64,000 bases of DNA from Rhodoferax sp. TH121 (GCF_002251855.1 NZ_NOXW01000021.1:434001-498000); one strand, 5' to 3'. Counted from the first letter of the stretch, positions 7,870 through 16,736 are shown. Program-made: numbers and translations. The notes: generated from the letters alone by a model not told the origin.

Positions 7870-9021
7870 ATGACCCCCGTTACTTCCTCTGCCCCCGTGG
7901 CTTCCCGTGTGGCTTCGCGCCGTAAATTTATGGCCAATTCGGCTGTAGCCATCGTGGGTACTGCGCTACCTGCTATTAATTTTGCACAATCGACGAGCGC
8001 GGCCGAGCGCCAGTTCAGCCCCAAGCCGGGCGCGTGGCGCACCTTTGAAGTGACCACCCGTGTGGACATTGCCAAGCCCCAGGGCGCCACCCGCCTGTGG
8101 TTGCCCATTCCCTCGGTCAACAGCGACTGGCAAAAGTCAATGGAGAGCAGCTACCAGACCAATGGCACCGCCCGCTTGGAAGACGACAACACCTATGGCG
8201 CGCGCATGTTGTTTGTGGAGTTTGCGGCTGACCAGGCCAAGCCTTTTGTGGAGCTGACCAGCCGCATCCAGACGCAAAACCGCGCCCAGGACTGGACGCA
8301 AAAGTCCACCCCCGCCGAAGACGCCGCCAGTCTCAAGTATTGGACCCAGCCCACCGAACTGCTGCCCACCGACGGCATCGTGCGCACCACAGCCCTGGAA
8401 GCCACCCGCGGCGCCAAGACCGATGTGGAGAAGGTGCAGAAGTTGTATGACTGGATCGTCACCAATACCTTCCGCGAACCCAAGGTGCGCGGCTGCGGCG
8501 AGGGCGACATCAAGACCATGCTGGAGACCAACAACCTGGGTGGCAAGTGCGCTGACCTGAACGCACTGTTTGTGGGCCTGTGCCGCGCGGTGGGTGTTCC
8601 CGCACGTGACGTGTACGGCCTGCGTGTGGCGCCCAGCGCCTTTGGCTACCGCGAGCTGGGTGGCAACTCCGCTAGCCTCAAGGGCGCGCAGCACTGCCGT
8701 GCCGAGGTCTACCTCAAAGGCCATGGCTGGGTGGGCATGGATCCGGCCGACGTAGCCAAGGTGATGCGCCAGGAAACCCCCGAGTGGATCAAGTCCGCCA
8801 GCAACCCCTTGGTCGCGCCGGTGAACAAGGGCCTGTTTGGTGGCTGGGAGGGCAACTGGATGGCCTACAACGTGGCCCACGACGTGGTGCTGCCCCAGTC
8901 CACCGGCCCCAAGCTGGGCTTCTTCATGTACCCCACGGCCGAGACAGCTGCGGGCCGCCTGGACTCCTACGCGCCCGACGACTTCAAGTACCAGATCAGC
9001 GCGCGGGAAATCACCGCGTAA
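7870..9021 (+). CDS. Transglutaminase-like domain protein with Tat-type signal
   Basis: This 383-aa exported protein has a papain-like transglutaminase fold. The N-terminus carries SRRKFM followed by a hydrophobic stretch (21-39), a likely Tat signal. The catalytic triad is visible: Cys227 in GGKCADLNALFVGLCRAVG, His275 in GAQHCRAEVYL and Asp291 in WVGMDPADV. In this family the fold usually acts as a protease or amidase on peptides rather than a cross-linking enzyme, so the substrate is unknown. The upstream gap to dinG is short and holds a possible promoter. The pabB-pabC gene starts 14 bp downstream but is functionally unrelated. Confidence 0.87.
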   Translation: MTPVTSSAPVASRVASRRKFMANSAVAIVGTALPAINFAQSTSAAERQFSPKPGAWRTFEVTTRVDIAKPQGATRLWLPIPSVNSDWQKSMESSYQTNGTARLEDDNTYGARMLFVEFAADQAKPFVELTSRIQTQNRAQDWTQKSTPAEDAASLKYWTQPTELLPTDGIVRTTALEATRGAKTDVEKVQKLYDWIVTNTFREPKVRGCGEGDIKTMLETNNLGGKCADLNALFVGLCRAVGVPARDVYGLRVAPSAFGYRELGGNSASLKGAQHCRAEVYLKGHGWVGMDPADVAKVMRQETPEWIKSASNPLVAPVNKGLFGGWEGNWMAYNVAHDVVLPQSTGPKLGFFMYPTAETAAGRLDSYAPDDFKYQISAREITA

Positions 9022-9035
9022 CATCCGCACTGCCT

Positions 9036-10772
9036 ATGCCCCATCCCCATGCCCTGATCGATTTTGCCAATCCCCGACAGCCTGCTGGCACTGCCGTGCC
9101 ACTGGCGTTTGGGGAGCCCGATCAGGTGCTGGTGGCGCATGCGGTGCACGAGGTGGCCGCTGTGCTGGCGCAGGTGGATGCGTTGAGCCGCCAAGGGCGC
9201 TGGTGCGTGGGCTATGTGCGCTACGAGGCGGCGCCCGCGTTTGATGCGGCGCTGCAGGTGCGTGCGGCCGATGGCCCGCTGGCCTGGTTTGGGGTGCACA
9301 CGCAGCCGCTGCCAGAGTACACCGCCGAAGACCAGTCGGAGCCCACCGTGCATTGGAATACGGGCGTGAGCCGGGCCGTGTTTGACCAGAACATGGCCGA
9401 GATCCACCGCGCCATTGCGGCTGGTGAGCTCTACCAGGTCAACTACACCGCGCCACTGCAGGCGCAGTTCTCTGGCAGTGCCCTGGCCTACTTTGCGGCG
9501 CTGCGCCGCGCCCAGCCCCGCGCCTACAGCGCCTTTATTGACGCAGGCACTGAGCAGGTGTTGTCGGTGTCCCCTGAGCTGTTTTTTGATTGGGATGGCG
9601 AGCGCATCTTGAGCCGCCCGATGAAGGGCACGGCCGCACGCGGCGCCACGCCCGAGGACGATGCTGCCAATGCCACGCAACTGCGCAACACGCCCAAGGA
9701 GCGGGCCGAGAACGTGATGATCGTGGACCTGATCCGCAACGACCTGTCGCGCGTCGCACAGCCGCACAGCGTAAGGGTGCCGCGCCTGTTCCACCTGGAG
9801 GCACTGCCCACCGTGTGGCAAATGACTTCGGATGTGGAAGCGAGCACGCGCCCCGGTACCACGCTGCTGGATGTGTTCACTGCGCTGTTCCCCTGCGGCT
9901 CCATCACCGGTGCGCCCAAGGTGCAGGCCATGCGCATGATCAAAACCCTGGAGCCTGCCCAGCGGGGTGTGTACTGCGGCGCTGTGGGCGTGGTGCGGCC
10001 CGGTGGCCACGCCACTTTCAATGTGGCGATTCGCACCGTCACCGTGCAAGGCGACACGGCCCGTTGCGGCATTGGCAGTGGCATCACCTTCGATGCGCAA
10101 GCCGAGGGTGAGTGGAATGAGTGGCGCAGCAAACGCATGTTTCTGGAGCGTGCCAGCCAGCCCTTTGAACTGTTGGAAACGCTGGCGCTGTGCGACGGGG
10201 AGTTGCCGCATGTCGATCTGCACCTGGACCGCATGGCGGGTGCTGCCCAGCACTTTGGCACGCCGTGGGACCGCACCCGCGCGCTGCAGACCCTGCAGGC
10301 TCTGGCGGCAGCGCACCCCCAGGGCGCGTACCGCGTGCGCCTGCTGCTGTCGGCCAACGGGCACTGTCAGGCCCAAGCCTTCGCGCTGGCGGACACGCCG
10401 CAGCCCGTGCGCCTGCAGCTGGCGAAGGCGCCGATTGCCGAGGCGCACAGCGAGTTTGTGCGCCACAAGACCACGCGCCGTGCCCACTACGACGCCTTCA
10501 CGCCCACCGACGCCACGGTGTTCGACACCCTGCTGTTCAACGCGCAGGGCGAGCTGACCGAGTGCACGCGCGGCAATATTGCGGTGCAGCTGGACGGCCG
10601 CTGGGTCACGCCGCCGCTGGCCTGCGGCTTGCTGCCGGGTGTGGGCCGCGCGCTGCATCTGCAGAGCGGCCGCCTGACAGAAGCCGTGGTGCGTGTAGAA
10701 GACTTGCCACGTGCGCAAGGCCTGGCGTTTATCAACAGTTTGCGAGGGTGGCTCGATGCAACGCTGGTGTAG
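9036..10772 (+). CDS. pabB: Aminodeoxychorismate synthase component I fused to aminodeoxychorismate lyase
   Basis: This 578-aa bifunctional enzyme of p-aminobenzoate/folate synthesis converts chorismate to aminodeoxychorismate (with PabA ammonia) and then releases pyruvate. Residues 1-370 are the chorismate-binding domain, with YQVNYTAPL, PMKGTAARG, IVDLIRNDLSRV, FPCGSITGAPKVQAM and GIGSGITFDA. Residues about 380-578 are a class IV PLP aminotransferase/lyase domain, with the lysine in RHKTTRRAHYD and the LTECTRGNIAV and GLLPGVGRAL motifs. The ATG at 9036 gives the normal N-terminus. The frame overlaps the next gene by 17 bp, so the two are co-transcribed. Confidence 0.93.
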   Translation: MPHPHALIDFANPRQPAGTAVPLAFGEPDQVLVAHAVHEVAAVLAQVDALSRQGRWCVGYVRYEAAPAFDAALQVRAADGPLAWFGVHTQPLPEYTAEDQSEPTVHWNTGVSRAVFDQNMAEIHRAIAAGELYQVNYTAPLQAQFSGSALAYFAALRRAQPRAYSAFIDAGTEQVLSVSPELFFDWDGERILSRPMKGTAARGATPEDDAANATQLRNTPKERAENVMIVDLIRNDLSRVAQPHSVRVPRLFHLEALPTVWQMTSDVEASTRPGTTLLDVFTALFPCGSITGAPKVQAMRMIKTLEPAQRGVYCGAVGVVRPGGHATFNVAIRTVTVQGDTARCGIGSGITFDAQAEGEWNEWRSKRMFLERASQPFELLETLALCDGELPHVDLHLDRMAGAAQHFGTPWDRTRALQTLQALAAAHPQGAYRVRLLLSANGHCQAQAFALADTPQPVRLQLAKAPIAEAHSEFVRHKTTRRAHYDAFTPTDATVFDTLLFNAQGELTECTRGNIAVQLDGRWVTPPLACGLLPGVGRALHLQSGRLTEAVVRVEDLPRAQGLAFINSLRGWLDATLV

Positions 10773-11826
10773 CCGTTGGGTGGTGCTGGGGCTGCTGCTG
10801 TCGGCTGCATGGGCGTGGGCGCAACAAGCGCCCGAGCCGCCCCAGACTTCGGTGCCGCGTATTGCCGGGCGGCTCACCGCGGCCGATGTGGGCCTGGTCA
10901 TCAACACCGCCGACCCCTATTCGGTGGAGGTGGGCGAGTACTACGCGGCCCAGCGCGGCATTGCCCCCGAGCACATCGTGCGCGTGGAGCTGCCGGTGCG
11001 CAACAGCCTGAATGTGCTGGAGTTTGGCGCGCTCTACAGCCAGGTGCGCGAGCAAATGCCGCCCCAGGTGCAGGCATTGGCGCTGGCGTGGACGCAGCCG
11101 TTTGCCGTGGAGTGCAACTCCATCACTTCGGCCCTGAGCCTGGGCTTTGAGCCCGAGGCCTGCCGCAAAACCTGTGCACCCAGCCGGGCGTCGCCGTATT
11201 TCAATGCACGCACCCACAAGCCCTTCACCGAGCTGGGTATCCGCCCGTCCATGCTGCTGGCCTCGCGTTCGGTGGCCAGTGCCAAGGCCCTGATTGACCG
11301 TGGCGTGGCTGCCGATGGCAAGTTGGGCAAACTGGGGGCACCCTCGGCCTTTGCGGTGTTTGTCAACACGCAGGATAGGGCGCGCAATGTGCGTGCCGCC
11401 CTGTTTCCGCCCGCCGGGCGCATGGGCCAAAGCGGCGTGGCCGTGGTGCGGCGCGAGCAGGCCGACCCCGACCCGCTGCGCCGCGTGGTGCTCTACCAGA
11501 CCGGGCTGACCCGACAAAACCCTATCGACCCCCAGCAGTGGATTCCCGGCGCGCTGGCCGACCACCTCACCTCCTTTGGCGGGCAGCTGATGGATGGCAA
11601 TGGTCAGATGAGCGTGCTGGAGTGGCTGGAAGCGGGCGCCACCGCCAGCTACGGCACGGTGAGCGAGCCCTGCAACCACCTGCAAAAGTTTCCGCACCCG
11701 CAGGTGCTGCTTTTGCACTACCTGCAGGGCGCCACCGCGCTGGAGGCCTATTGGAAAAGCGTGGCCTGGCCCGGCCAAGGCGTTTTGGTGGGCGAGCCGC
11801 TGGCCGCGCCGTTTGTGCTGCGCTAA
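10756..11826 (+). CDS. TIGR03790 family exported protein
   Basis: This 356-aa protein resembles the uncharacterised TIGR03790 family. A signal peptide is present (MQRWCSRWVVLGLLLSAAW, cleavage after AWA near 22). The body has the family pattern DVGLVINTADPYSVEVGEYY at the start of the mature part, LALAWTQPFAVECNSITSAL in the middle, and DGNGQMSVLEWLEAGATASYGTVSEPCNH near the end. The Cys/Asp/Glu-containing segment hints at an enzymatic role, but none is established to my knowledge. The start at 10756 lies inside the last codons of pabB, so translation may be coupled. The rhomboid gene follows after 15 bp. Confidence 0.75.
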   Translation: MQRWCSRWVVLGLLLSAAWAWAQQAPEPPQTSVPRIAGRLTAADVGLVINTADPYSVEVGEYYAAQRGIAPEHIVRVELPVRNSLNVLEFGALYSQVREQMPPQVQALALAWTQPFAVECNSITSALSLGFEPEACRKTCAPSRASPYFNARTHKPFTELGIRPSMLLASRSVASAKALIDRGVAADGKLGKLGAPSAFAVFVNTQDRARNVRAALFPPAGRMGQSGVAVVRREQADPDPLRRVVLYQTGLTRQNPIDPQQWIPGALADHLTSFGGQLMDGNGQMSVLEWLEAGATASYGTVSEPCNHLQKFPHPQVLLLHYLQGATALEAYWKSVAWPGQGVLVGEPLAAPFVLR

Positions 11827-11841
11827 GAGCATCGCCTTGCC

Positions 11842-12930
11842 ATGCAGAGCAGCCCCCACCGTTCGCTGACCGATCTGATGCGCGCGCCAGCGTCTGCCGC
11901 GCCGGTGGTGTGCGGGGTCATCGCACTCAATGTGGCGGTGTTTTTGGCCATGCTGCTGGCCGGGGCCGGCTGGTGGCATGCGGCCCAAGGTGTGCCGCTG
12001 GCCTGGGGCGCCAACTTTGGGCCCGCCACGCAAGACGGCCAGTGGTGGCGCCTGATGACGGCCATGTTTGTGCACTTTGGGGTCATGCACCTGGCGCTCA
12101 ATATGTGGGCGCTGTGGGATGTGGGCCGCCTCATGGAAGGCCTGCTGGGCCGCGGGCGCTTTGCGGCGCTGTATCTGGGCAGCGGCGTGCTGGGCAACGG
12201 CGTGTCGCTGGTGGTGCAGGGCAACCAGGCGGTGTCGGGCGGGGCCTCGGGCGCCGTGTTCAGCCTCTATGGGGCCTTGCTGGTGTGCCTGTGGCGCGAG
12301 CGGCGGCAGGTGGACCGGTCAGAGTTCCGCTGGCTGTTTGGCGGGGCGCTGTTTTTTACGGCGCTGATGCTGGGCCTAGGCCTGGTGCTCCCCGGCATTG
12401 ACAACGCGGCGCACGCGGGTGGCCTGTTGGCCGGTGCGCTGCTGGGCGGCCTGCTGGCCCAGCCCTGGACGGCGCAAAGCCCACCCGTGCGCAGCTGGCG
12501 GCGCGGCAGTGTCGCCGCTTTGGTGCTGCTGGTGGTGGTGCTGTGGCGCGCCTTGCCCGCGCCGCCCTACCTGATGGGGGAGGAGCTCAAGGCCCGCGCC
12601 AGCATCGCCCGGTTTTTGCAAGACGACGAGCGGATCAGCCAGCGCTGGGGCAGCCTGGTGCAGCGCGGCCCGCAAGAAGGGCTGAGTTTTGAGCAACTGG
12701 CCGGGCGCTTGGACGAAGTGGCCGTGGGCTACGAACGCAGCTTCGACTACCTGACCGCCGCCACCCCGGCCGGCCAGGCGCCATCTGCTGCCACCTTGGA
12801 GGCGCTGCAGGCCTATGCGGTGCAGCGTGCGGAGGCGGCGCGCGCCCAGTCAGAGGGCCTGCGCCGGGGGGATGCCACCGCGCTGCAGCCAGCCCAGCCT
12901 GCCGCATCGGCCCCGGCGAGCGCGCCGTAG
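11842..12930 (+). CDS. Rhomboid family intramembrane serine protease
   Basis: This 362-aa integral membrane protease cleaves transmembrane substrates. The rhomboid core spans about residues 20-200 with six hydrophobic segments. The HxxxN pair is HLALN (83-87), the nucleophile Ser136 is in the GASG motif, and His191 is in DNAAHAGGLLAGALLG. A seventh helix near 165-185 is followed by a cytoplasmic-like C-terminal extension of about 150 residues that is Ala/Gln/Glu-rich with no domain I recognise. It is third in a run with the PabBC fusion and the TIGR03790 protein. Its natural substrate cannot be inferred. A palindromic repeat lies 20 bp after the stop. Confidence 0.88.
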   Translation: MQSSPHRSLTDLMRAPASAAPVVCGVIALNVAVFLAMLLAGAGWWHAAQGVPLAWGANFGPATQDGQWWRLMTAMFVHFGVMHLALNMWALWDVGRLMEGLLGRGRFAALYLGSGVLGNGVSLVVQGNQAVSGGASGAVFSLYGALLVCLWRERRQVDRSEFRWLFGGALFFTALMLGLGLVLPGIDNAAHAGGLLAGALLGGLLAQPWTAQSPPVRSWRRGSVAALVLLVVVLWRALPAPPYLMGEELKARASIARFLQDDERISQRWGSLVQRGPQEGLSFEQLAGRLDEVAVGYERSFDYLTAATPAGQAPSAATLEALQAYAVQRAEAARAQSEGLRRGDATALQPAQPAASAPASAP

Positions 12931-12950
12931 CCCGGCTGGGGCGTACTTCT

Positions 12951-13017
12951 GCTATCGAATTAGGAGCTGCTTGCGCAGTAACCACGGCCTTTAAGGCCAT
13001 ATTTCTTATAAATTTTG
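12951..13017 (+). repeat. Dispersed palindromic repeat, copy 2
   Basis: Orientation A copy between the convergent rhomboid and RluA-type genes. It has the core AGGAGCTGCTTGCGCAGTAA, then the perfect hairpin GGCCTTTAAGGCC at the third-stem position. Its distal edge supplies the last four codons and the stop codon of the RluA-type gene. Confidence 0.85.
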
Positions 13018-13920
13018 CAGTGTCAGCAGGCTGCGCTGGCTGGCAAAGCTGCGGGCTTCGCCGGTGATGGGGTCGGTGAAGGCAATGTGCTGCGCCAGCA
13101 GCTGCAGTGGGCGGCGGTAGTCGGTGGCGTCCTCGGGCGTCAGGGTGGGGTAGATGCCGTCGAACAACAGCGGCAGGCCCAGCGCCGCCATGTGCACGCG
13201 CAGCTGGTGGCGCTGGCCGGTCAGGGGGCGCAGCTGGTAGCGGGCCCAGGCGCCGTGGGTCTCCAGCACGTCGATGTCAGTGATCGCGTTCACGGGGCCC
13301 GGCACCTCGGCTTGCTGCATGAAGTGGGCGCCCTGGCCAATGCGGCTCTCGCGGTGGATGGGCCAGGGCAGGGCGGGATTGCTGGGGGCAATGCACTGGT
13401 AGGTCTTGTCCACCACCCGGTCGCGAAACAGCGCCTGGTAGGCATTGCGCGTGGCGGGGTTGACCGAGAACAACACCAGCCCGGCCGTGTCGCGGTCAAT
13501 GCGGTGGATGGGCGAGAGGGCATCCAGCCCCAGCTGCGCCTTGAGCCGCACCAACAAGGTCTCTTGCACGTATTTGCCCGAGGGGATGACCGGCAGGAAG
13601 TGCGGCTTGTCCACCACCAGCAGGTGTTCGTCTTGCCACAGCACCGTGGCCTCGAAGGGAATGCGTGGCTCGGCGGGCACGCTGCGGTAGTAGTAGAGGC
13701 GCCGCCCCGGCGTGGGTGCGTCGTGGGCGCTAGCGGTCTGGCCCTCGGCGTCCACCACCTCACCAGCCTCCAGCCGGGCCCGCCAGTCTGCTGGGGGCAC
13801 GGATGGAAAACGCTCCAGCAAAAAATCCAGCAGCGTGGGCCAGGGGCCGGCGGGCAGCACCACACAGCTGGGGCTCACCCCCTTGCGCGCGGGCGGGGCG
13901 TTGGGCCGGTGGCGGGCCAT
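13006..13920 (-). CDS. RNA pseudouridine synthase, RluA family
   Basis: This 304-aa enzyme isomerises uridine to pseudouridine in rRNA or tRNA. The catalytic motif HRIDRDTAGLVLF carries Asp142, and the family segments LLVVDKPHFLPVIP and GQRHQLRVHMAALG are present. An S4-like region near 25-60 is degenerate (LDFLLERFPSV). The ATG at 13920 is preferred: it lies 10 bp after the trmB stop and gives a plausible basic N-terminus. A longer in-frame frame extends into trmB but would overlap it. Target specificity (RluA, RluC or TruC type) cannot be decided from motifs. The extreme C-terminus LQNL and the stop come from the flanking palindromic repeat. Confidence 0.88.
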   Translation of the reverse strand: MARHRPNAPPARKGVSPSCVVLPAGPWPTLLDFLLERFPSVPPADWRARLEAGEVVDAEGQTASAHDAPTPGRRLYYYRSVPAEPRIPFEATVLWQDEHLLVVDKPHFLPVIPSGKYVQETLLVRLKAQLGLDALSPIHRIDRDTAGLVLFSVNPATRNAYQALFRDRVVDKTYQCIAPSNPALPWPIHRESRIGQGAHFMQQAEVPGPVNAITDIDVLETHGAWARYQLRPLTGQRHQLRVHMAALGLPLLFDGIYPTLTPEDATDYRRPLQLLAQHIAFTDPITGEARSFASQRSLLTLQNL

Positions 13921-13930
13921 GCCAGCGGGT

Positions 13931-14722
13931 TTAGACGCGTTCGAACACCACGTCCCACACACCGTGGCCGAGCTTGATGCCCCGGTTCTCAAACTTGGTG
14001 AGCGGACGGTAGTGCGGCTTGGGCGCGTAGCCAGCCAGCTCGGGGTGGTCCGGCAGGGCGCGGTTCTTGAGCTTGGGCTCGGCGCTCAGCACTTCCAAAA
14101 TCTGCTCGGCGTAGGGCTGCCAGTCAGTGGCGGCATGCAGGTAGCCCCCCACCTTCAGGCGCGCGGCCAGCTTGGCCACCAGCGGGCTCTGGATCAGGCG
14201 GCGCTTGTTGTGTTTGGTCTTGTGCCAGGGGTCGGGGAAGAAGATGTGCACGCCATCCAGGCTGCCCATCGGCAGCATGTGGTCAATGACTTCCACCGCG
14301 TCGTGGTTGCAGATGCGGATGTTGGGAATGTTGTGCTCGCCAATGCGCTTGAGCAGCGCGCCCACGCCGGCCTCATGCACCTCGCAGCACAAAAAGTTGG
14401 TGCCCGGCAGCGTCAGCGCAATTTGCGCCGTGGCCTCGCCCATGCCAAACCCAATCTCCAGCACCACCGGGCGCTGGGTTGCAGTATTTGCATCTTTTGG
14501 TCCGCTAGCCCCCGCAGCACCTGCGAAAGCAGCTTCGAAATTGATAGCGCCCGGCTGGTAAGGCAGCAAGAACTTGGGCCCCAACTCTTCCCGCGCTTTG
14601 ATCTGCCCGCTGCCCATGCGGCCCGCGCGCTTCACAAAACTCTTGACGGTGCGCATAAAGGGCTTGGCGCCTTCGTCGGCAGGGTTCTCGGGCGGGGTGG
14701 TGTCGGGTGTGGAGGTGGTCAT
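13931..14722 (-). CDS. trmB: tRNA (guanine-N7-)-methyltransferase TrmB
   Basis: This SAM-dependent enzyme makes m7G46 in tRNA and is 263 aa long. The SAM-binding motif is VVLEIGFGMGEAT (86-98), and the tRNA/catalytic region is FFPDPWHKTKHNKRR. The C-terminus has GYAPKPHYRPLTKFENRG. Residues about 59-80 (rich in Ala, Gly) are encoded by an in-frame copy of the dispersed palindromic repeat, inserted just before the SAM-binding strand, where other TrmB proteins have a short linker. The start at 14722 was chosen over an in-frame codon at 14872 because it gives a family-like length. It is followed by the RluA-type gene after 10 bp. Confidence 0.95.
   Translation of the reverse strand: MTTSTPDTTPPENPADEGAKPFMRTVKSFVKRAGRMGSGQIKAREELGPKFLLPYQPGAINFEAAFAGAAGASGPKDANTATQRPVVLEIGFGMGEATAQIALTLPGTNFLCCEVHEAGVGALLKRIGEHNIPNIRICNHDAVEVIDHMLPMGSLDGVHIFFPDPWHKTKHNKRRLIQSPLVAKLAARLKVGGYLHAATDWQPYAEQILEVLSAEPKLKNRALPDHPELAGYAPKPHYRPLTKFENRGIKLGHGVWDVVFERV
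14480..14548 (-). repeat. Dispersed palindromic repeat, copy 3, inside trmB
   Basis: On the minus strand this reads GCTATCAATTTCGAAGCTGC, then TTTCGCAG and GGGGCTAGCGGACC, which is orientation A in the sense of trmB. It is the most diverged copy, and it is translated in frame as part of TrmB (about residues 59-80). No stop codon occurs in that frame. Confidence 0.75.
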
Positions 14723-15015
14723 GGTCAGCAGTCGCGGCAAAAAGGCCGGGCCTGCATTGTATGCAGGGGCGATGGGCGGGAGTAGGTCGACAGCCGCTGA
14801 GGGCCGGGTGCATTCCTTTCCAGGTGACTGCTTTGGAGCTGTGTGATCCAGCCTGAAACTTCGCTCATTCAACTAGACCAGGAGTCCGGGTAAGACTGCA
14901 AGCAGGCGTTGGTCGATATCTGCCAGCAGATACTTTATCCGCCTCATCAGGCAGAGAGCTTGCCATGAAGTAGTTGTTTCAGAAGTCCCCGTTATTGCCC
15001 ATGTCGCTGAACGTC
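14723..15015. other. Intergenic region upstream of trmB, no gene seen
   Basis: These 293 bp between the trmB start and the end of the small minus-strand gene contain no reading frame with protein-like composition. The half near 14870-14960 is less GC-rich than the surroundings. No clear promoter or terminator is visible, but the trmB promoter must lie here. Confidence 0.5.
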
Positions 15016-15321
15016 CTAGTGCCGGTTAACTTCCGCAAGAAACTTCTCCCTGTATTTCGCTGCAGCCTGAGTGCGCCCCATTACCTCTGCCGCCGCTTCG
15101 AGTCGCCGCCAGAATGCAGCCTTGCAAACCAATTCCTCCGCAATGCTGGCAATCTCGCCCAATGCCAAGCCCAGTTCATTCTGAGAAAGATATTCGTCAA
15201 ACTGAGTCAATGAATAGCGATCTGAGTCGATTTCAGCAATCGACTCGACCAGGTATCGACGAGCGTCTTTTAAGTTCGCCTCGGCAACTCCCCAGATCTT
15301 CCACAAACTTGGATCAGTCAT
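15016..15321 (-). CDS. Small hypothetical protein, possibly immunity-like
   Basis: This 101-aa protein is predicted to be all helical (114 aa if translation starts at 15360). The central segment TQFDEYLSQNELGLALGEIA resembles the short acidic helical pattern seen in several small immunity proteins (for example MafI-type), but I cannot assign a family with confidence. The gene has lower GC than its neighbours and stands alone, with no toxin gene beside it. A near-palindrome ATATCCCCCGTTCGGG lies 50 bp upstream of the start (15368-15383). An orphan immunity gene would be typical of past horizontal transfer; this is inference. Confidence 0.5.
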   Translation of the reverse strand: MTDPSLWKIWGVAEANLKDARRYLVESIAEIDSDRYSLTQFDEYLSQNELGLALGEIASIAEELVCKAAFWRRLEAAAEVMGRTQAAAKYREKFLAEVNRH

Positions 15322-15610
15322 GATGTTTGAAGGTCGTTTCGATTTTGACAATTCAGCCAAGCCCTGAATATCCCCCGTTCGGGTGAATTCGCTAGCGTCC
15401 GCTTCCGCCGCATAGGCGACCTCGGCAAGCCCACCTCATTTGTAACAGATCGGATGTCTGCTTTTGGGCAGGTATTCCAGGGGCTCAGAAGTCCGCTTTG
15501 AGTGGCGCTATGGGATGTTGAAGATTCACTACACACGCTAGGTGGCTGCCATCCATGCCAGCAAATCGTGTGAAGATCAACGGAATCTGCCCCACTTGAA
15601 TCGCCCCCAC

Positions 15611-16042
15611 ATGACATACCGCTGGTCTGAATCTACCGACGCCCTGGACTGGGACGAACTTGCTGCGCTCTACCGTGCTGCGCCCTTGGGTAACAAGACG
15701 CCGCAGGGGCTGAAGGTGGCGTTTGGCAACAGCATGTTTTGCTGTTTTGTGTACGACGGTGAGGTGCTGGTGGGCGCCGGGCGTGTGCTGGCGGATGGTG
15801 TGGACTGCGCCTACCTGTGTGATGTGGCGCTCTTGCCCAGCCACCAGGGCACGGGGCTGGGGCAGCAGCTGGTGGCGCGCTTGGTGGACATGTCGGGGGG
15901 GCACGGCAAGATCATTTTGTATGCGGTGCCGGGCAAGGAGCCGTTCTACCGCAAGTTTGGCTTTCGCCGCATGCGTACGGCCATGGCGATTTTTCAGGAC
16001 CCCGAGGCTGCAGCCTCGCGCGGTTATATCGACGAAAACTAA
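15611..16042 (+). CDS. GNAT family N-acetyltransferase
   Basis: This 143-aa acetyl-CoA-dependent acyltransferase is cytoplasmic. The acetyl-CoA pyrophosphate loop is visible in LLPSHQGTGLGQQLVARLV (the Q-x-x-G-x-G pattern is QGTGLG), and the later strand KIILYAVPGKEPFYRKFGFRRM is typical of GNAT motif B. The substrate is unknown. The ATG at 15611 was chosen because it begins the normal fold (MTYRWSESTDALDWDEL). A glutathione S-transferase gene starts 11 bp downstream with its own AAGGAAG site. The 250 bp upstream (15361-15610) hold no gene I trust. Confidence 0.88.
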   Translation: MTYRWSESTDALDWDELAALYRAAPLGNKTPQGLKVAFGNSMFCCFVYDGEVLVGAGRVLADGVDCAYLCDVALLPSHQGTGLGQQLVARLVDMSGGHGKIILYAVPGKEPFYRKFGFRRMRTAMAIFQDPEAAASRGYIDEN

Positions 16043-16053
16043 AGGAAGTCCGA

Positions 16054-16695
16054 ATGTACAAATTGCATTGTTTCGCCCAGTCGGGCAACAGTTTCAAGGT
16101 GGCCTTTTTTTTGCGCGCCCTGGGTCTGCCCCACGAATTGGTCTATGTGGACTACATGCATGGCGCTACACGTGAAGCGGCTTGGCGAGAGTCCAGCAAC
16201 GAGATGGGCGAAGCGCCCATTCTGGAAGACGGTGCGCGCCGCATCACGCAGTCCGGCGCCATCCTCAGCTACTTGGCTGACAAGCACGGCGCCTATGGCG
16301 GCACCACGCCCGAGGAAAAGCTGGAGGTGCTGCGCTGGATTTTGTTCGATAACCACAAGTTCACCAGCTACTTTGCCAGCTACCGTTTCAGCAAGTCCTT
16401 TGGCCCTGCTGCGCCCGATCCGGCCGTGATGGGCTGGCTCAAGGGCCGACTTGAGGCAGCCTACGACATCGTGAACAAGCACCTGGCAAAGCAGCCTTAC
16501 ATGGTAGGCGAAGCCCCCACAATTGCGGATTTTTCGCTCAGCGGCTATGTCTTTTATCCCGAAGAGGAAAGTGGTTTGGATCTGCTGACGCGCTACCCCC
16601 ATGTGGGCGCCTGGGCGCAGCGTATGGCAGCCTTGCCCGGCTGGGTGGCGCCGTACGCACTGATGCCTGGCGACCGCATTCTGCCCAAGTGGTGA
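16054..16695 (+). CDS. Glutathione S-transferase family protein
   Basis: This 213-aa protein has the two-domain GST layout. An N-terminal thioredoxin-like half (1-80) carries KLHCFAQSGNSFKVAFFLRA at the glutathione site and the conserved GEAPILEDGARRITQSGAIL segment, with the ESxAI-like QSGAI. A helical C-terminal domain (90-213) has PTIADFSLSGYVF, equivalent to the N-capping box. It likely conjugates or reduces small electrophiles. The ribosome site AAGGAAG lies 7 bp before the ATG, and spacing to the GNAT gene suggests an operon. It is convergent with gluQ, 41 bp apart. Confidence 0.9.
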   Translation: MYKLHCFAQSGNSFKVAFFLRALGLPHELVYVDYMHGATREAAWRESSNEMGEAPILEDGARRITQSGAILSYLADKHGAYGGTTPEEKLEVLRWILFDNHKFTSYFASYRFSKSFGPAAPDPAVMGWLKGRLEAAYDIVNKHLAKQPYMVGEAPTIADFSLSGYVFYPEEESGLDLLTRYPHVGAWAQRMAALPGWVAPYALMPGDRILPKW

Positions 16696-16736
16696 ATCGG
16701 CTGCTGGCGCTCTCGGGTGCCCATGCAGCGCATCCG

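Noticed and set aside
6374..7873. A 499-codon plus-strand frame opposite dinG
   Set aside because: It is antisense to a complete DinG with all helicase motifs, and its composition is Gly/His/Gln-rich and repetitive.
8784..9035. Upstream extension of the PabB frame into the transglutaminase gene
   Set aside because: The family N-terminus begins at the ATG at 9036, and the extension would overlap a well-supported gene.
8967..10907. A 646-codon minus-strand frame opposite the pabB-pabC gene
   Set aside because: It is a shadow of the pabB-pabC gene, whose motifs are continuous; no protein-like features were seen.
15318..15617. A 99-codon minus-strand frame upstream of the 15016 gene
   Set aside because: Composition is Ser/Arg-rich without fold cues, and it overlaps the start of a more plausible gene.
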